Below, in pieces: positions 44,393 through 55,782 of a DNA stretch of 64,000 nt; within the stretch, counting starts at the first letter, position 1, and each line of letters starts with the position of its first letter. The stretch spans positions 590,324 to 654,323 of the forward strand of contig MU270016.1 in the NCBI GenBank assembly GCA_021432635.1. The letters are read 5' to 3'. The position numbers and the translations under genes were made by a program. The stretch comes from Thozetella sp. PMI_491. Taxonomy: Eukaryota; Ascomycota; Sordariomycetes; Chaetosphaeriales; Chaetosphaeriaceae. The notes beneath the pieces are model-generated. The model worked only from the letters and a program-made list of their open reading frames with translations, did not search any database and had not been told where the DNA came from.

Positions 44393-46268
44393 ATGAAGTT
44401 CACCAAGATCGGCAGTCCGGGGCTCTTTACCGCTGTGGCCTTCGCAGTCTTTGCTAAGTGCCAAGCCGAGCCTAAGTGTCGGTGCTTCCCTGGAGATAGC
44501 TGCTGGCCCTCCTCTTCCGACTGGGCAACTCTAAATGCCACTGTTGGTGGTCGCCTAGTCGCCACTGTGCCCATCGGCTCCGTGTGCCATGACCCGACTT
44601 ACAACGAGACGGCATGCACCGCCCTCCAGAGCGCTTGGAGCCTGCCCCAGACCCAGTTAGTTCAAGCTCGTCCAATGATCATCTAACAAAGTAATATACG
44701 GTGATAGGTTTGCTTACACTGTCAACTTTAGCTTCGAGTCTTCGTCCTCTGTGATGCAGGCGTACTTTGCCAATCAGAGCTGTAATCCCTTTGCCAGCGA
44801 ATCATCTCCGTGCGAGCTTGGGAACTATGTGCGCTACGCCGTCAATGTCTCGTCCACCGGCGATGTAGCGGCTGCTCTGGCATTTGCATCTTCTCGCAAC
44901 ATTCGGGTGGTGGTCCGCAATACCGGGCACGAGTATGACTTTCCCGTCTCTCCACCTGGCTTCCCAGGCTTTTTCAAGTCCTGTCTAGTCATTAATTTGC
45001 TAATTTACTCGTGCTACAGTTTCTTTGGCCGATCTACTGGTGCAGGCTCCTTAGCAATTTGGACTCACCACCTCAAAAATGTCGAGTTTCTGGACTGGAA
45101 CGACCATTTATATACCGGGAAGGCAATGAAGATAGGCGCAGGCATCCTAGGATACGAAGCCGTTGAAGCGGCAAGCGCGCAAAATCTCACCGTCGTTACA
45201 GGCGAATGCCCTACCGTTGGCGTAGCCGGTGGTTACACTCAAGGTGGCGGCCATTCTGCCATGAGCACTGCCTTTGGTCTTGGTGCCGACCAAGCGCTCG
45301 AGTTTGAGATGGTAACGACGAATGGCACTGTTGTGACCGCCAACGCCGCACAACACAGTGACTTGTTCTGGGCCTTGAGTGGCGGTGGCGGAGGCACCTT
45401 CGGAATCATTACTGCTTTGAGCATCCGCGCGCATCCCGATCTCACCATTGGAGGGGCCACATTGACTATCTCTTCTGCTTACACGACGCAGGAAAACTTT
45501 GTCAAGGCCGTCACTGGATTCCACTCCATGCTTCCCAACATGACTGACCATGGAGCGTCGGTCGTGTACGTAATTAGCAACACCTTCCTACAGATCAAGC
45601 CGGTCACAGTGTACAACTCGACAGCCGAGTATGTCCAGAATGTCGTGCTTGGCCCCTTCACCACACTACTCGCTGAGCTGGGCGTCCCCGCGCTCCTAAC
45701 GAGCTATACCTCGCTCCAGTCTTTTAACCACTATAACACTTACATGGGCCCTCTGCCTTATGGCCACGTTACGGTCGAGGCCTATCAGTTTGGCAGCCGG
45801 CTGATTCCCCGCGAGACGCTAGAGACTAATAACGATGCGTTCGTGTCTGCATTACTCAACCTAACCGCCAATGGCATCACTGCTGCCGGTAGTGCGGCGG
45901 ATTACTCACAACACTATCCAGGCGTGCTGAACGCCGTGCTGCCCGCCTGGCGCAACACCACAGTTCACCTGCAGATAACCACACCGTGGAGCGATACCGC
46001 ATCCTGGGAAGACATGATAAACGCGCAGATCCGCATGACAAACGAATTTGTGCCGCAGCTGGAGGCAGTTGCGCCGAACAGTGGCGTCTATCTGAACGAA
46101 GGCGATTTCCGGACGCCGCACTGGAAGAAGGACTTCTATGGGGTTAACTACGAGAGACTGTTAGCCATTAAACGGGTTTGGGACCCTGACTGCCTCTTGT
46201 ATGGGTTGAAGAACGTGGGCAGTGATATGTGGACTGTCAAGGATGATGGGAGGATGTGCAGAGTTTAG
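44393..46268 (+). CDS. secreted FAD-linked oxidase, berberine-bridge (BBE) type
   Basis: Exons 44393-44655, 44708-44932 and 45020-46268 join in frame to 578 residues. A signal peptide (MKFTKIGSPGLFTAVAFAVFAKC) is followed by CRCFPGDSCWPSSSDW, typical of this family. The FAD_binding_4 domain carries the two residues that bind FAD covalently: His in RNTGHDFFGRSTG and Cys in GECPTVGVAGG. The C-terminus is the BBE domain (YLNEGDFRTPHWKKDFYG). The family oxidises oligosaccharides or natural products with oxygen. The intron at 44933-45019 is 87 bp and open, so it would be translated by a simple ORF caller. The gene is convergent with GH78, which favours a sugar substrate weakly. Confidence 0.9.
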
Positions 46269-46534
46269 CTCACTGACTTCCGATGGCAAGACTGCGCTAC
46301 AAGTATTTGTGCCATCTCTAAAAAATATTACGCTTAACTACCCTGAAATTAATTATAAATGGCTGAAGGTCCACTGATATTACTCTAAAATTAAGAGTAG
46401 ATAGTATCTATGTACAGGCCTTCAGATATAACGATGTACTCTGTACTCATGTTGCCATTGCTCCTTTAAGATATCTTAGCTAATAGATAATAATAAGAGG
46501 CTTGTAAGCCTAGATCTCTAAGGTGATTGCTTCT

Positions 46535-49243
46535 TCATATGTCGTCATCATCACCTCTTTTTCTGTAGAAAGCCCCGTAATCCGGCTTTGGTGGCCACGC
46601 AGGACGTGAATAGGGGCATCTGATTGTATGGACGCCGGAACCAACCTCTTGAGTGGTGGCATCGGGAAGCGTGACAACTGCAGACGAATTCGGTGGGACA
46701 GTGATATCGAGAACATACTGGCAACCGTGCTCCGTCTCCTCAATCTTCCAAGCCGATCGGACCACGCCACAGGGGCCGTTAAAGCTAGTCTCGGCGCTCG
46801 TAATCGTTCCGCCAGGAATGGGCGAGATGATGACCTTGCGCCATCCCGCCTCGGCAGCATGCAAACCTCCAATGACCTTGTGCATCCAGTGGGCGACCGA
46901 GCCGAGAGCATAGTGGTTGAAAGACGTCATGGTGCCCGGGTTGATACTGCCATCCGGAAGCATGCTATCCCAGCGCTCCCAGACTGTGGTAGCGCCCATC
47001 ATGACGGGGTACAGCCACGACGGATTCTTGCGGTGCTGGAGCATACGATAGAAGATTTGTGTGTTCCCAGTCGCTGTCAGCGCGTGAGAGATGAGCGGCG
47101 TCCCGGCGAAACCCGTCCCGATCTTGAAACGAGACCTGCCCCGGATGATCTCCACCAGGCGCTCGCCGGCACGCTTTATCTGGGAATCGGAAGAGAATAC
47201 GGCAAAGTAGAGGGCGAGGGTGAAAGCTGTTTGTGTGTCGCAGCCTACACGTCCACTTGGAGTGATGAATTCGACCTGAAATTCCTCCCTCAAGGCTGCG
47301 GCGGCGGCCGTGTACCGAGCCACATCGTCGGCTTCGCCGAGCACATGGCCAATCTTGACCATGAGATCGGTTGCTCCAATGAGGAATGCATTAGCGACAA
47401 GCTCATCGTCCGTTGTGGCATTTCCGGGATCATCAGGAGGAGCACTAGGGTCCAGCCAATCGCCGAATTGCGGGTTTTTCGACAGATCCCACAGGCCGTT
47501 GACTTTCCGGGGGATGCCTCTGTCCAGCCATGACAGCATGCTCGGGTACTGTCGGCGGAGAATTTGACAGTCTCCGGTGGCCAGGTACAGATCCCATGGC
47601 AGAAAGACAGAGACGTCTCCCCAGATGGCCTGGGCCTGCCTGGATCTCGTCCTGAAGAGCTGTATGGGATTCTTGTGGAGGACATCAGGGACGGTCATAG
47701 GGGGTACCGCTCCCCCGTTCTCGTGTTGCTCCGCGGCCAAATCTCGGAGCCAATCCTGCAGCATGCCCGCGCTGTAGTATAGATAGGCGGCGGTGGGCCC
47801 GAACGCTTGGATGTCGCCCGTCCAGCCCAACCTCTCGCCCCGCTGAGGACAATCGGTAGGGACGGAGTGAAAATTGCCTCGCATCGACCAAACGACATTC
47901 TTGTGAAGCTGGTTCAAAAGCTTATCGGAGCATTCAAAGTAACCCGTCCTCTCCATGTCAGTATGGACCACGACAGCTATGAGATCTTCTAGGTCGGGCA
48001 ACCCGTTAATGCTTGGCCATGCGGAGATTTCAACATATCGGAACCCATGGTAGGTAAACCTGGGCTGCCACGCCTCCTTTTCCTGCAGGCCACGGAGGGT
48101 GAAAGTATCTCTGGCTGCGGCGCCAGTGAGTGGGCGCGTGCCCGCCTCTCCGTGCTCGAGAACCTCAACGTGCTGGAAGGTAATGCGATGACCACTGGGC
48201 CCGCGAACACGGACGCGGAGATATCCGACCAAGTTTTGGCCAAAGTCGACCAGCGACTTCCCCGATGGGCTCTTCCAGGCCGCGATTGGCCTAATCTCTT
48301 GGATTTCTCGCATCGGCGGCGCTGCCGGAGGGACCAAGGTCGGTGCAATCACTGCGAGCGAGGAAGCGACGACTGGGGTCCACGTCTCCCGGTTATCATA
48401 GTCGGGCGCGGCCCAGCCCACAGGCTCCGCTCGGGCATCATATACTTCGCCGTCGTATATTTCCGAAGTCACGAGGCCGCCGGTGCTCGCAGTCCATTCT
48501 GGGTCTGTGCCGAACGCGTCTGTAGACCCATCCTCGTAGGTGACCACCAATTGGGCTATGAAACCAAGATGTTCGCCCCAGACGTTTCGGGTGCCACCGG
48601 CCATGCCTAGTCTCCCCGCCCACCATCCTTCGGCAACGATGGCACCGATTGCGTTGCGGCCGCTCATGAGGTGGTGAGTGACGTCGAAGGTCTGGTAAGC
48701 GAGCCGGTTGTTGTACGAGCACCAACCAGGCGCCAGGATATGGTCCCCGACCTTCTTGCCATTGATGCTTGCCTCGTAAACGCCATGGGCCGTCGCATAC
48801 AGGCGTGCTCTTCTGACAGGTTTCGGAAGGGAAAAGACTTTTCTGAAAAGCACGGGGCGCTTGGGCGCATCCACCACAGTGTACTGAGGCGCTTCGATCA
48901 GTGAGCAGTTCCAGTCGTCGATTCTGAGAAGGCCGGTCTCCACGGCATAGGTCTTAGACCACGGTGTAAAATGGCCGTCAGTGCCGCGGGCTTTGACACG
49001 CACCGTGGCCCTCTCGCCGGACGCCAAGGGACGGGCAGGCCATGCTACAAACAGGCAGTCGCGGCTTTCCACCAATTGCCTGTGCTCGGGCTCTCCCGCG
49101 ATGGAGATTTCGAGTTCGTATAGTCTTTGCACCCAGTTTTGCTCTTCGCCGGTGAACTTCCAAGAGATCCGAGGAGTGCTCTCCGCAATCCCGAAGGCAT
49201 CGCGATAGTGTTCGAAGGTGACTTCCGAAATGGTGACTGTCAT
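46535..49243 (-). CDS. alpha-L-rhamnosidase, GH78
   Basis: 902 residues, single exon, no signal peptide, so probably intracellular. N-terminal beta domains are followed by the (alpha/alpha)6 barrel with NFHSVPTDCPQRGERLGWTGD (Asp 464, Glu 470 as the likely acid, Asp 477). The motif often reads RDER; here Asp is Gly 469. The second catalytic region is GATTVWERWDS, followed by SFNHYALGSVAHWM and a C-terminal beta domain (IIGGLHAAEAGWRKVIISP-like). The enzyme removes terminal alpha-L-rhamnose from pectin fragments or flavonoid glycosides. The next gene to the right is a regulator, tail-to-head, 890 bp away. Confidence 0.94.
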   Translation of the reverse strand: MTVTISEVTFEHYRDAFGIAESTPRISWKFTGEEQNWVQRLYELEISIAGEPEHRQLVESRDCLFVAWPARPLASGERATVRVKARGTDGHFTPWSKTYAVETGLLRIDDWNCSLIEAPQYTVVDAPKRPVLFRKVFSLPKPVRRARLYATAHGVYEASINGKKVGDHILAPGWCSYNNRLAYQTFDVTHHLMSGRNAIGAIVAEGWWAGRLGMAGGTRNVWGEHLGFIAQLVVTYEDGSTDAFGTDPEWTASTGGLVTSEIYDGEVYDARAEPVGWAAPDYDNRETWTPVVASSLAVIAPTLVPPAAPPMREIQEIRPIAAWKSPSGKSLVDFGQNLVGYLRVRVRGPSGHRITFQHVEVLEHGEAGTRPLTGAAARDTFTLRGLQEKEAWQPRFTYHGFRYVEISAWPSINGLPDLEDLIAVVVHTDMERTGYFECSDKLLNQLHKNVVWSMRGNFHSVPTDCPQRGERLGWTGDIQAFGPTAAYLYYSAGMLQDWLRDLAAEQHENGGAVPPMTVPDVLHKNPIQLFRTRSRQAQAIWGDVSVFLPWDLYLATGDCQILRRQYPSMLSWLDRGIPRKVNGLWDLSKNPQFGDWLDPSAPPDDPGNATTDDELVANAFLIGATDLMVKIGHVLGEADDVARYTAAAAALREEFQVEFITPSGRVGCDTQTAFTLALYFAVFSSDSQIKRAGERLVEIIRGRSRFKIGTGFAGTPLISHALTATGNTQIFYRMLQHRKNPSWLYPVMMGATTVWERWDSMLPDGSINPGTMTSFNHYALGSVAHWMHKVIGGLHAAEAGWRKVIISPIPGGTITSAETSFNGPCGVVRSAWKIEETEHGCQYVLDITVPPNSSAVVTLPDATTQEVGSGVHTIRCPYSRPAWPPKPDYGAFYRKRGDDDDI

Positions 49244-50132
49244 TCTGGCGCAGGTCCGGGTCCGATAGCCGGTGTCAGTGTTATCGTGTCGGCGCCCTAC
49301 GGATGACCTCGCCGCTGTGCATTTGCCTCAGAGTTCTAGACGACACTGCGCTGGGTGATGCGGCGATGGGAAACGCAACTAATTGCGAGGTTAGATAGGT
49401 AGACATACGTTAGTCGTAAGGGCGGCCCCCGGTAAGCTATTTGCAGTGCTCCGTCCCACCCGGGACTGGCAACACTCCCAAGACCCGCGGAATCAGGCGA
49501 CAGACCCACAAGCGCGATCCAGCTGACTCAGACCGCCAAAGTTCAGCGATGCTTCCGAGCCTGTCTGAGTGACCACCTTTACAGATAGTGGCCTTCGTTG
49601 CGCGTCTTACTTGGGGTTTTCTTCGACCCTAAACCCCGTTCTACGCTCATGGACGCTGATCTTTCCGCTCTCCCCGCCTGGCCGATCAATGATGCAGCCA
49701 CCTGCTAGTTGCAGAAGCGGGGTGCTCTGTTTGTAATGGGCTAAGCTGGTGGGGCTACCTTGCCATCCCGGAACTCGGGACTAGTTTGAGAACAAAAGTA
49801 TTAGGGGTGATTATCTCTTCCGGAGAATAAGGCAGCTAGTCCCAATCTATGTATTTTACTGGCACGCATGGTGTCGTAAAACAGAGCTGCACCTAATCAA
49901 GTGAGAACATGAAGCCTCCGGGAGTAAAAGCGCTTTCTCATGCTTCCTTTCGGTCACTGACTAACAGCGCGGACGGGCAGCTCGGAACACATTGGCTAGC
50001 CCAGGATCGTTCCGAAGGCTTGTGGTGGCTAGCTGTAGCGGAGCTCGGAGCCGGGCCCCACAGCTACCCCCTGAGCCTCGCCAGAGGGTACTGTCAACCG
50101 GACGGAAAGCGTGAGCTAAGTTCCTCATTTTG
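49244..50132. other. intergenic, promoter of GH78
   Basis: No coding signal was seen. It is the upstream region of the rhamnosidase and the 3' side of the regulator gene. Confidence 0.5.
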
Positions 50133-51735
50133 TTACTCCATGCCAAAGTGGTGGATGCCGCAATGCTTGATCTCTCTCCAGGCGTCGATGCACCACCTGA
50201 GTTTCTCTTCGTCTCGGCGATGTTTCCAATAGCAATGCAGCGAAAACACGCTGTACGTTGCATCGTGCGCGTCGGCTGTATCCCCCGAGTTTGTGAAGAG
50301 TGAATCCATGATGTTTTCGGCATATAGATCGAGAACATCATAGTCTTCTCCGAGTTGTTCCAGCTGGAGAGGAAGCACAGAGGGGTAGGGAACGTCCTTG
50401 GATGCCGAGGCGTGGCGAGATTGGAGCTGCTTAATGAGGAGATTGATCTGGAGGGAGAACGACCAGTACGTGCTCCAGACAATATTGCCATCTCTTTCGG
50501 CGTATTGCAGAGTGCTGACGCGGAAGGAGCTTCTGTTAACTCGCCCCAGCGATGATGGTCCCTGGATGCGCGTCGGTAGCGTAATAACAGAAGACATCTC
50601 GGAGTGCCAGTCTCGGAGGCGACAGTCGAGCTTCCACGCCAAAAGAAGGAGTCCTTGCGCTGAATTGCGAACTCGCTTTGCATCCTTTTTGGTGGAACAG
50701 TCGGAAGCCTCCAAGTTATCAGCGTGCTCGATCAGTGCAGGCATTGAGATCATAATTTCGACTAGCTTCTGAATTAGATAGTCCGGATCGCTGGGCCTTC
50801 CAGGCAAGAGTGTGTTGAACGGCGCGTGAGCCATGAAAGTGTCCTTCCGGGTCCAGTTGGCATCAAAGAACTTGGACACGGTTAGCCAAGGCGCCATGCC
50901 GTGCGAAGAGATGCTCCAACATACTGCATGAAGGCGGAGGGCCTTAACAATAGTTCGGGACATTTCCGTATCGGGAAGCCCGCGCCCGAACTGTTTTAAC
51001 AGCTGGAGGCCGCCTCTCTTGTGTGCCAGGTTTCCCTGGCCGGTGTTATTCACAGCGAGCGACTCGCAATAATTGAGAATTATCGTGCTCGCTATCAAGA
51101 CAAGCACCCTTTCCTCCTTTATCTTCGTCTTGGTAGACCAAATCTCACTCTGACGCAACGATTGGATGGACTTCAGATAAAGCTCCAATGCCTGGCCTGC
51201 CAGCTTAGGATCTCCGTTCTTGCGGCTTACGAATCCAGTGCACAGAGACAGCAGGCACGTGTCGAGTAGCTCATGCCGGCTTTGATATATACTGAGTAGG
51301 CATGGAATCCAACCACTTGGCAGGACAGTTATTCTATCATTTCCCTCTTTGCCTGGCATGTAGAGCTCGACGAAGAGCTCGACGAAGAGGTTCAGCTGGA
51401 AGGCGTTCTGGCTCGGCTGTACTCGGAAAGGGGTATCGAGTATCAATGGTCTGCGGCGTGGTCTTTTAGGTACCCCCTTGCGTAGATGTGAGGTCGTCTC
51501 TGGTGCAAACTGGCTCCTGCTGGGGTTTTCCATAGACGCAGCATTTTGATCACAACCTTCGCATCTCTTAGAGTCCCCTATACAGCACCGAAGTTTGTGC
51601 TGCTCAAGATCGCACTGTCACCCATCGTTCAGCGGGGATTGAGACGATGGTCTGGTGGCCGATTCGAGGGATTACCTGGTTTCTTGACCTCTTATTCCTT
51701 CTCTCGTCTATAGGCCACTGGACAATAGATGTCAT
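50133..51735 (-). CDS. fungal regulator-like protein with degenerate zinc cluster
   Basis: Exons 51676-51735 and 50133-51614 (61-bp intron) join in frame to 513 residues. The C-terminal 440 residues resemble Zn2Cys6 regulator domains (LLDTCLLSLCTGFVSRKNGD, KRGGLQLLKQFG, RLHAVCWSISSHGM, WSTYWSFSLQINLLI). The N-terminus does not form a normal cluster. After MTSIVQWPIDERRNKRSRNQ the reading continues C-DLEQHK-L-RC-C-IGDSKR-C. The first C-x2-C half is absent and the fourth Cys position is Leu. Direct DNA binding by this domain is unlikely; it may act as a co-regulator or be decaying. Position next to GH78 suggests a link to its control. Confidence 0.75.
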
Positions 51736-52078
51736 ATTTTAAACCATGGGACTGTCTCAGGCAGCCGGGAAAGACAAACATCAGGCTTTATTTGCTTGTT
51801 TGTACCGGCCGAAGCTACTCCGGCGGAAGTTGTGAGAGGCGTGCTTACGTTTATAGGCTCTGTTTGCCTAAATAAACGGGGCTAATTTTCCTGTTTCTTG
51901 TCTTACGCATTTCTACTAACGGTTAGGCCAAGATGACTATATACGGCATCTCGTACAAGCGACATGGCTTGGCAAAATGCTCAGCCTCACAGGCAAGCCC
52001 ATGACAGCTCACGCCAGTGCGCACCACAAATTCATGCCAAGAGATCCGGCCAAGTTACGAAGTGCTTGCTCAGTTGTG
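51736..52078. other. short intergenic
   Basis: No gene seen. Confidence 0.5.
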
Positions 52079-53368
52079 TCAAACCAAGGGCATCGGAATG
52101 GGCCTAGCGCTGATGCTTGGTTCGGCGCCTTTCTCAACCGCCTTTGGCTCCCAGCCTTGAGGCTCCGGGGTAGCAGGAACCCTCGTTGTGACGTTGTCAG
52201 ACCCCCCGGCGTTTTCGCCCCCGTCTGATATCAATAGCCACTTTTGAAAGAATGCCCAGCGAGGGGACCTATGTTCGAGCCATTCTGACCGGAGCGCAAG
52301 AGTTAGTCGCTCCTCTGTGGTGGCGGGAATCCTGTCACTCACCGTTGACCTTGTAAACTGCCTCAAGTGCAATGGGGACCCAGGTAAACATGGCAGCGAC
52401 CTGGCCGAATCCCCACTGGTTGTCTTCAAAATCCCCTCTAGCCACCGTGATGAGATAAGATCTCAGCCTCCACGATTGCGAATGTCCCCATAACATAGCC
52501 CCGAAGGAAGCCGTAGTCAGCAGCGCCCAGAGAACTTTCAGCCACTGCAGTACTTGGTTCCATCTTCCATGCCTATGAATGCGCGAGTACAAGATGGTGA
52601 AGGTTTGCATAATGAACGATATGCCACAGAGCCCGGCGGCAAGGAACACCACGTATTTGTGGTAATCAATAGGAGTTATCTCCCGAAATACCGATTGGCT
52701 CTGGCACCCCTGGTTGGCCTGGAGCGAAAGCGTCTCCCTACTACTGCTCAACCTGGCCTGTGATAGAGCCGCCGTAGCCAGAGCAAATCCTAGGATAAAC
52801 TGGAAGAAACGCTGCCACCACCTTCGGACAGGATGCACCAAGCAGAAGAAGGTAATTAACAGGGAGTTGAGCTGAACAAAGATCAGGATCCGCATCTCAG
52901 ATATCTCGAAGATGGGCGGTTTTTGTCGTATGCGTACGAGCGTGGCAACGGCAGAGGCTAAGATAATAAACGTGTTGGATTCCCAGAAAACAATTTGGAT
53001 GTCGGCACATGAATTCACCAAATGTCTTACTCCGTGGCGCGGTTCCCACGTAAGGTGAGCGAGAAAGTGATGAATAACCTTGTATATAGGACCGAAGAGA
53101 ATGGTCAGGGCGACTTGGACACTGTAGGCATACATCATCTTGATGTCCACTGCTTCAGCTCCTACTTTCACTCGAGATTCGTCCGAGATTCTACACTTAC
53201 TCCGATACCTGACAAATCCGGATTTCCATGGCCATAGAGAAGAATACATAAATTTTGGCAGGATTCGATGGCCTCGGTTATGTTCAAGTGATGCTCGAAA
53301 GTGTAGTCGAAGAAGTCTTCGATACTCTGGAAGTTACAGTCGCCTCTTGAACCGGTTGTATTTGCCAT
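52079..53368 (-). CDS. multi-TM fungal hypothetical protein
   Basis: Exons 53201-53368, 52343-53138 and 52079-52284 join in frame to 389 residues. The N-terminus MANTTGSRGDCNFQSIEDFF is followed by a Cys-containing extracellular-like part (CQNLCILLYGHGNPDLSGIG). At least seven hydrophobic helices follow (MMYAYSVQVALTILFGP, TFIILASAVATLVRI, LIFVQLNSLLITFFCLV, FFQFILGFALATAAL, YVVFLAAGLCGISFIMQ, VLWALLTTASFGAM, FGQVAAMFTWVPIALEAVY). The tail is soluble and Pro/Ser-rich. Function unknown. Confidence 0.8.
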
Positions 53369-55782
53369 AGCGAAAGTCATCTCCACGTGAGATTTGCACA
53401 GCTTGATTTGACGTTGATGGCCGAGATTTGGTGGTTTTCTTGGAGATAATAAGACCAGGAATCGAGGGTCGCAACGCGCTTTGTGACTGGGCTTGATCGC
53501 AAGGGAGAGTCAGGAAGCTGGACTTATTACCAAGGGCAGTCCCAAGAATCCTCCCTGCTTTAGGCCCCATTTGCTGGACGGCCTTTCCTGAATAGTCATT
53601 TTCTGCCCCCAAATCGACAATGCATGCCAAAAAGAGCCTCGATATCTTCAGGCGGCCGCTCTAGTTGAAGCCTGGAAAGTTTGTCGGTATCGGAACTTTG
53701 AGGTCCGGGTGGCAGGATTCTGCTGCTTTACATTAATTCGATTAATAAATGCTTACTTATCAACCCTTTCCTCGGTAAATGCTGGTGCCTCGCCTACTGA
53801 CTTTGAAAGCTGATCTATGAGCTTACGGGGCTTGAACATATGGCTATCCCCCGGGTTTACTATTCACTCTTGGTAAGTTTACTAGCTTGGTACGAGGTAC
53901 GTGGAAAGTCAGCCAATGAAAAGGAGAACTGTAAATACAGTACTAACACCACTCAACAAGTAAATAAGCAAGTAATCCGACGCCTTTTTAATAGTCTGTT
54001 ATTTATCACATTCCTCATAGCCGATATGGGAATCAGAGCCACCCTAGCTTTGGAAGCGAATTTTCGCCCCATGGAAGATAATCCTGAAGAAATACTACGG
54101 CGCTAACTCTGGGTTCAGTCGGAGAACCACTAAGCACAAGGCAGTAGTGCCAGGCTGCTGAAAATGATTGGCGGTTATTTTCGGCAGTGCTGACGGCGGG
54201 TAGGCATCAAGCTACAACCCATAGTTATGCAGTCGTAGCTGCAGCTACAACACGATGCCGGCAGATTCCTACTTTCGGATACAGCTGATCTTTCTCACCA
54301 CTCCCGCGAAATCGACAATGTGCCGATATACCGCCTAAGCCCTTTATACCAGGGATCCCGGTCCGGAAGTTGATGCGGCCTGGGATTTTACTAGGGGGAA
54401 GTCTGTGCGCGTCGATGTCTCGGTCGGGGAACGAGGTGGGCTCTGGAAAGCTACCCATGCTCGAGTTTCCCAGAATTATGGCGGAGGCTACAAGGTTGTC
54501 GTGGCTGGACTTCACAACCTGCACTACCTGAACTCTTTACGGCAAAATTTATACTGAAACTATGAGTATTATAATGGAGAGCGCCTGAACGGTTCTGACC
54601 AGAAAATTGATGCACTTCTCAACCACAAAGATCATGTGAACCACTGCCCGAAGTCATTACGCGAGACGTTATGTGCGACCCCGACCCTGCGTTTACCAAT
54701 TACGGCTATTTTTCACTAAGCGGCAGCTGGTCCGTGTTGTCCAAATTCTGAGGGATGAAAGAGTGCAGGAACGTGGATGAACTGGTGTACTGGCAAGAGG
54801 GGCGCTGGGAAGACTTTGGAGAAGAACCAAAGGATCTTTACGACCCCCCACCGTTAGACTTAAAACTACGAGAAATAGAATGAGATAGGTACGTGATAGC
54901 TTAGATCAATTTTAGGATGTACAACTATAACTGGCGTGCTGCGACTTATCGACTGCAGCGGGTGATATAGAGGTTTCAGAGGTTATTATCGTATGATCTT
55001 TAATTAAGTATTAACGCTCTCTTAGATTGTGTTATTTATATTAACGGATTCAGGTATTTGAAATGAGCTGTGCAAGCAGTTGACATTCTTTTAATACCCG
55101 GGGTTCGGAATTCGGCCTTGCCCATGTCCGCTCAATGGCCCCGCAATAGCGACACGAGTAACGTTACTTATGTTAGTTAGTTTCCGTTACGCTGCTAGAA
55201 GTCCTAACTCTTCTTAGCCTCTCCAACCCTGCGATTTCATTACACCTCCTAACAAGATCCTAGCAATAAATACTTGACTCTTAATACATCGAACTCCTGC
55301 GCGAACTCGGAGATTCAAACCATGGGGCGTAGCTAGTGCGTGTAAGCAGCTTGCATGTCTAGATCGAAGACCATTAGCCTTAAAATGCAAACTATTCCAG
55401 CTGTAAGCAGTTTGCGTGCATTTGAGCTGCTAGTAAGAGTCTTCCAAATCTTTCGCAGCAATTACCCACACACTAGAACCTACGGGCAATCGACCGGCCA
55501 CCATGCCCACTTCAAGCCTTGCAGAGGTAGAAGTTTCACGCTGCATGCTGCGATATTAAGCTCATGCAGGCATGACACGTAACAAGGTGCTAACAGCGAG
55601 GCTAGCTGAAGAGTGTCGAGGAGGATTGGACCGGCAAAGATGCCAAAACTAGACGGAAGATACAAAATCGTCTCAACGTTCGAGCGTACCGTTAGTACTG
55701 CCCCCCCTTCCCCCCCTTTCTAACTGCTCCGGTCCACGGACGGCGACGGAGAGGCACCTGCCCGCAACCTAGGCAATGAAGC
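53369..55782. other. gene-poor stretch with coding-like remnants
   Basis: At 54753-54881 a plus-strand frame reads MKECRNVDELVYWQEGRWED to GEEPKDLYDPPPLDLKLREIE and stop. Another frame just before it (about 54655-54778) reads LRLFFTKRQLVRVVQILRDE. Together they look like two frames of one decayed gene that I cannot name. The 54900-55100 part is AT-rich. No intact gene was seen. Confidence 0.35.

Noticed and set aside
46290-46530. AT-rich block with partial inverted repeat (CTGAAGG)
   Set aside because: Arms are short and imperfect, with no target duplication; not enough for a MITE call.
53840-54106. 88-codon plus ORF starting with a hydrophobic stretch
   Set aside because: The stretch is interrupted by a GTAAGT-like site and the rest has no protein-like pattern.
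54225-54524. 99-codon minus ORF
   Set aside because: No recognisable domain, no neighbouring exons and low-complexity edges; cannot be supported as a gene.
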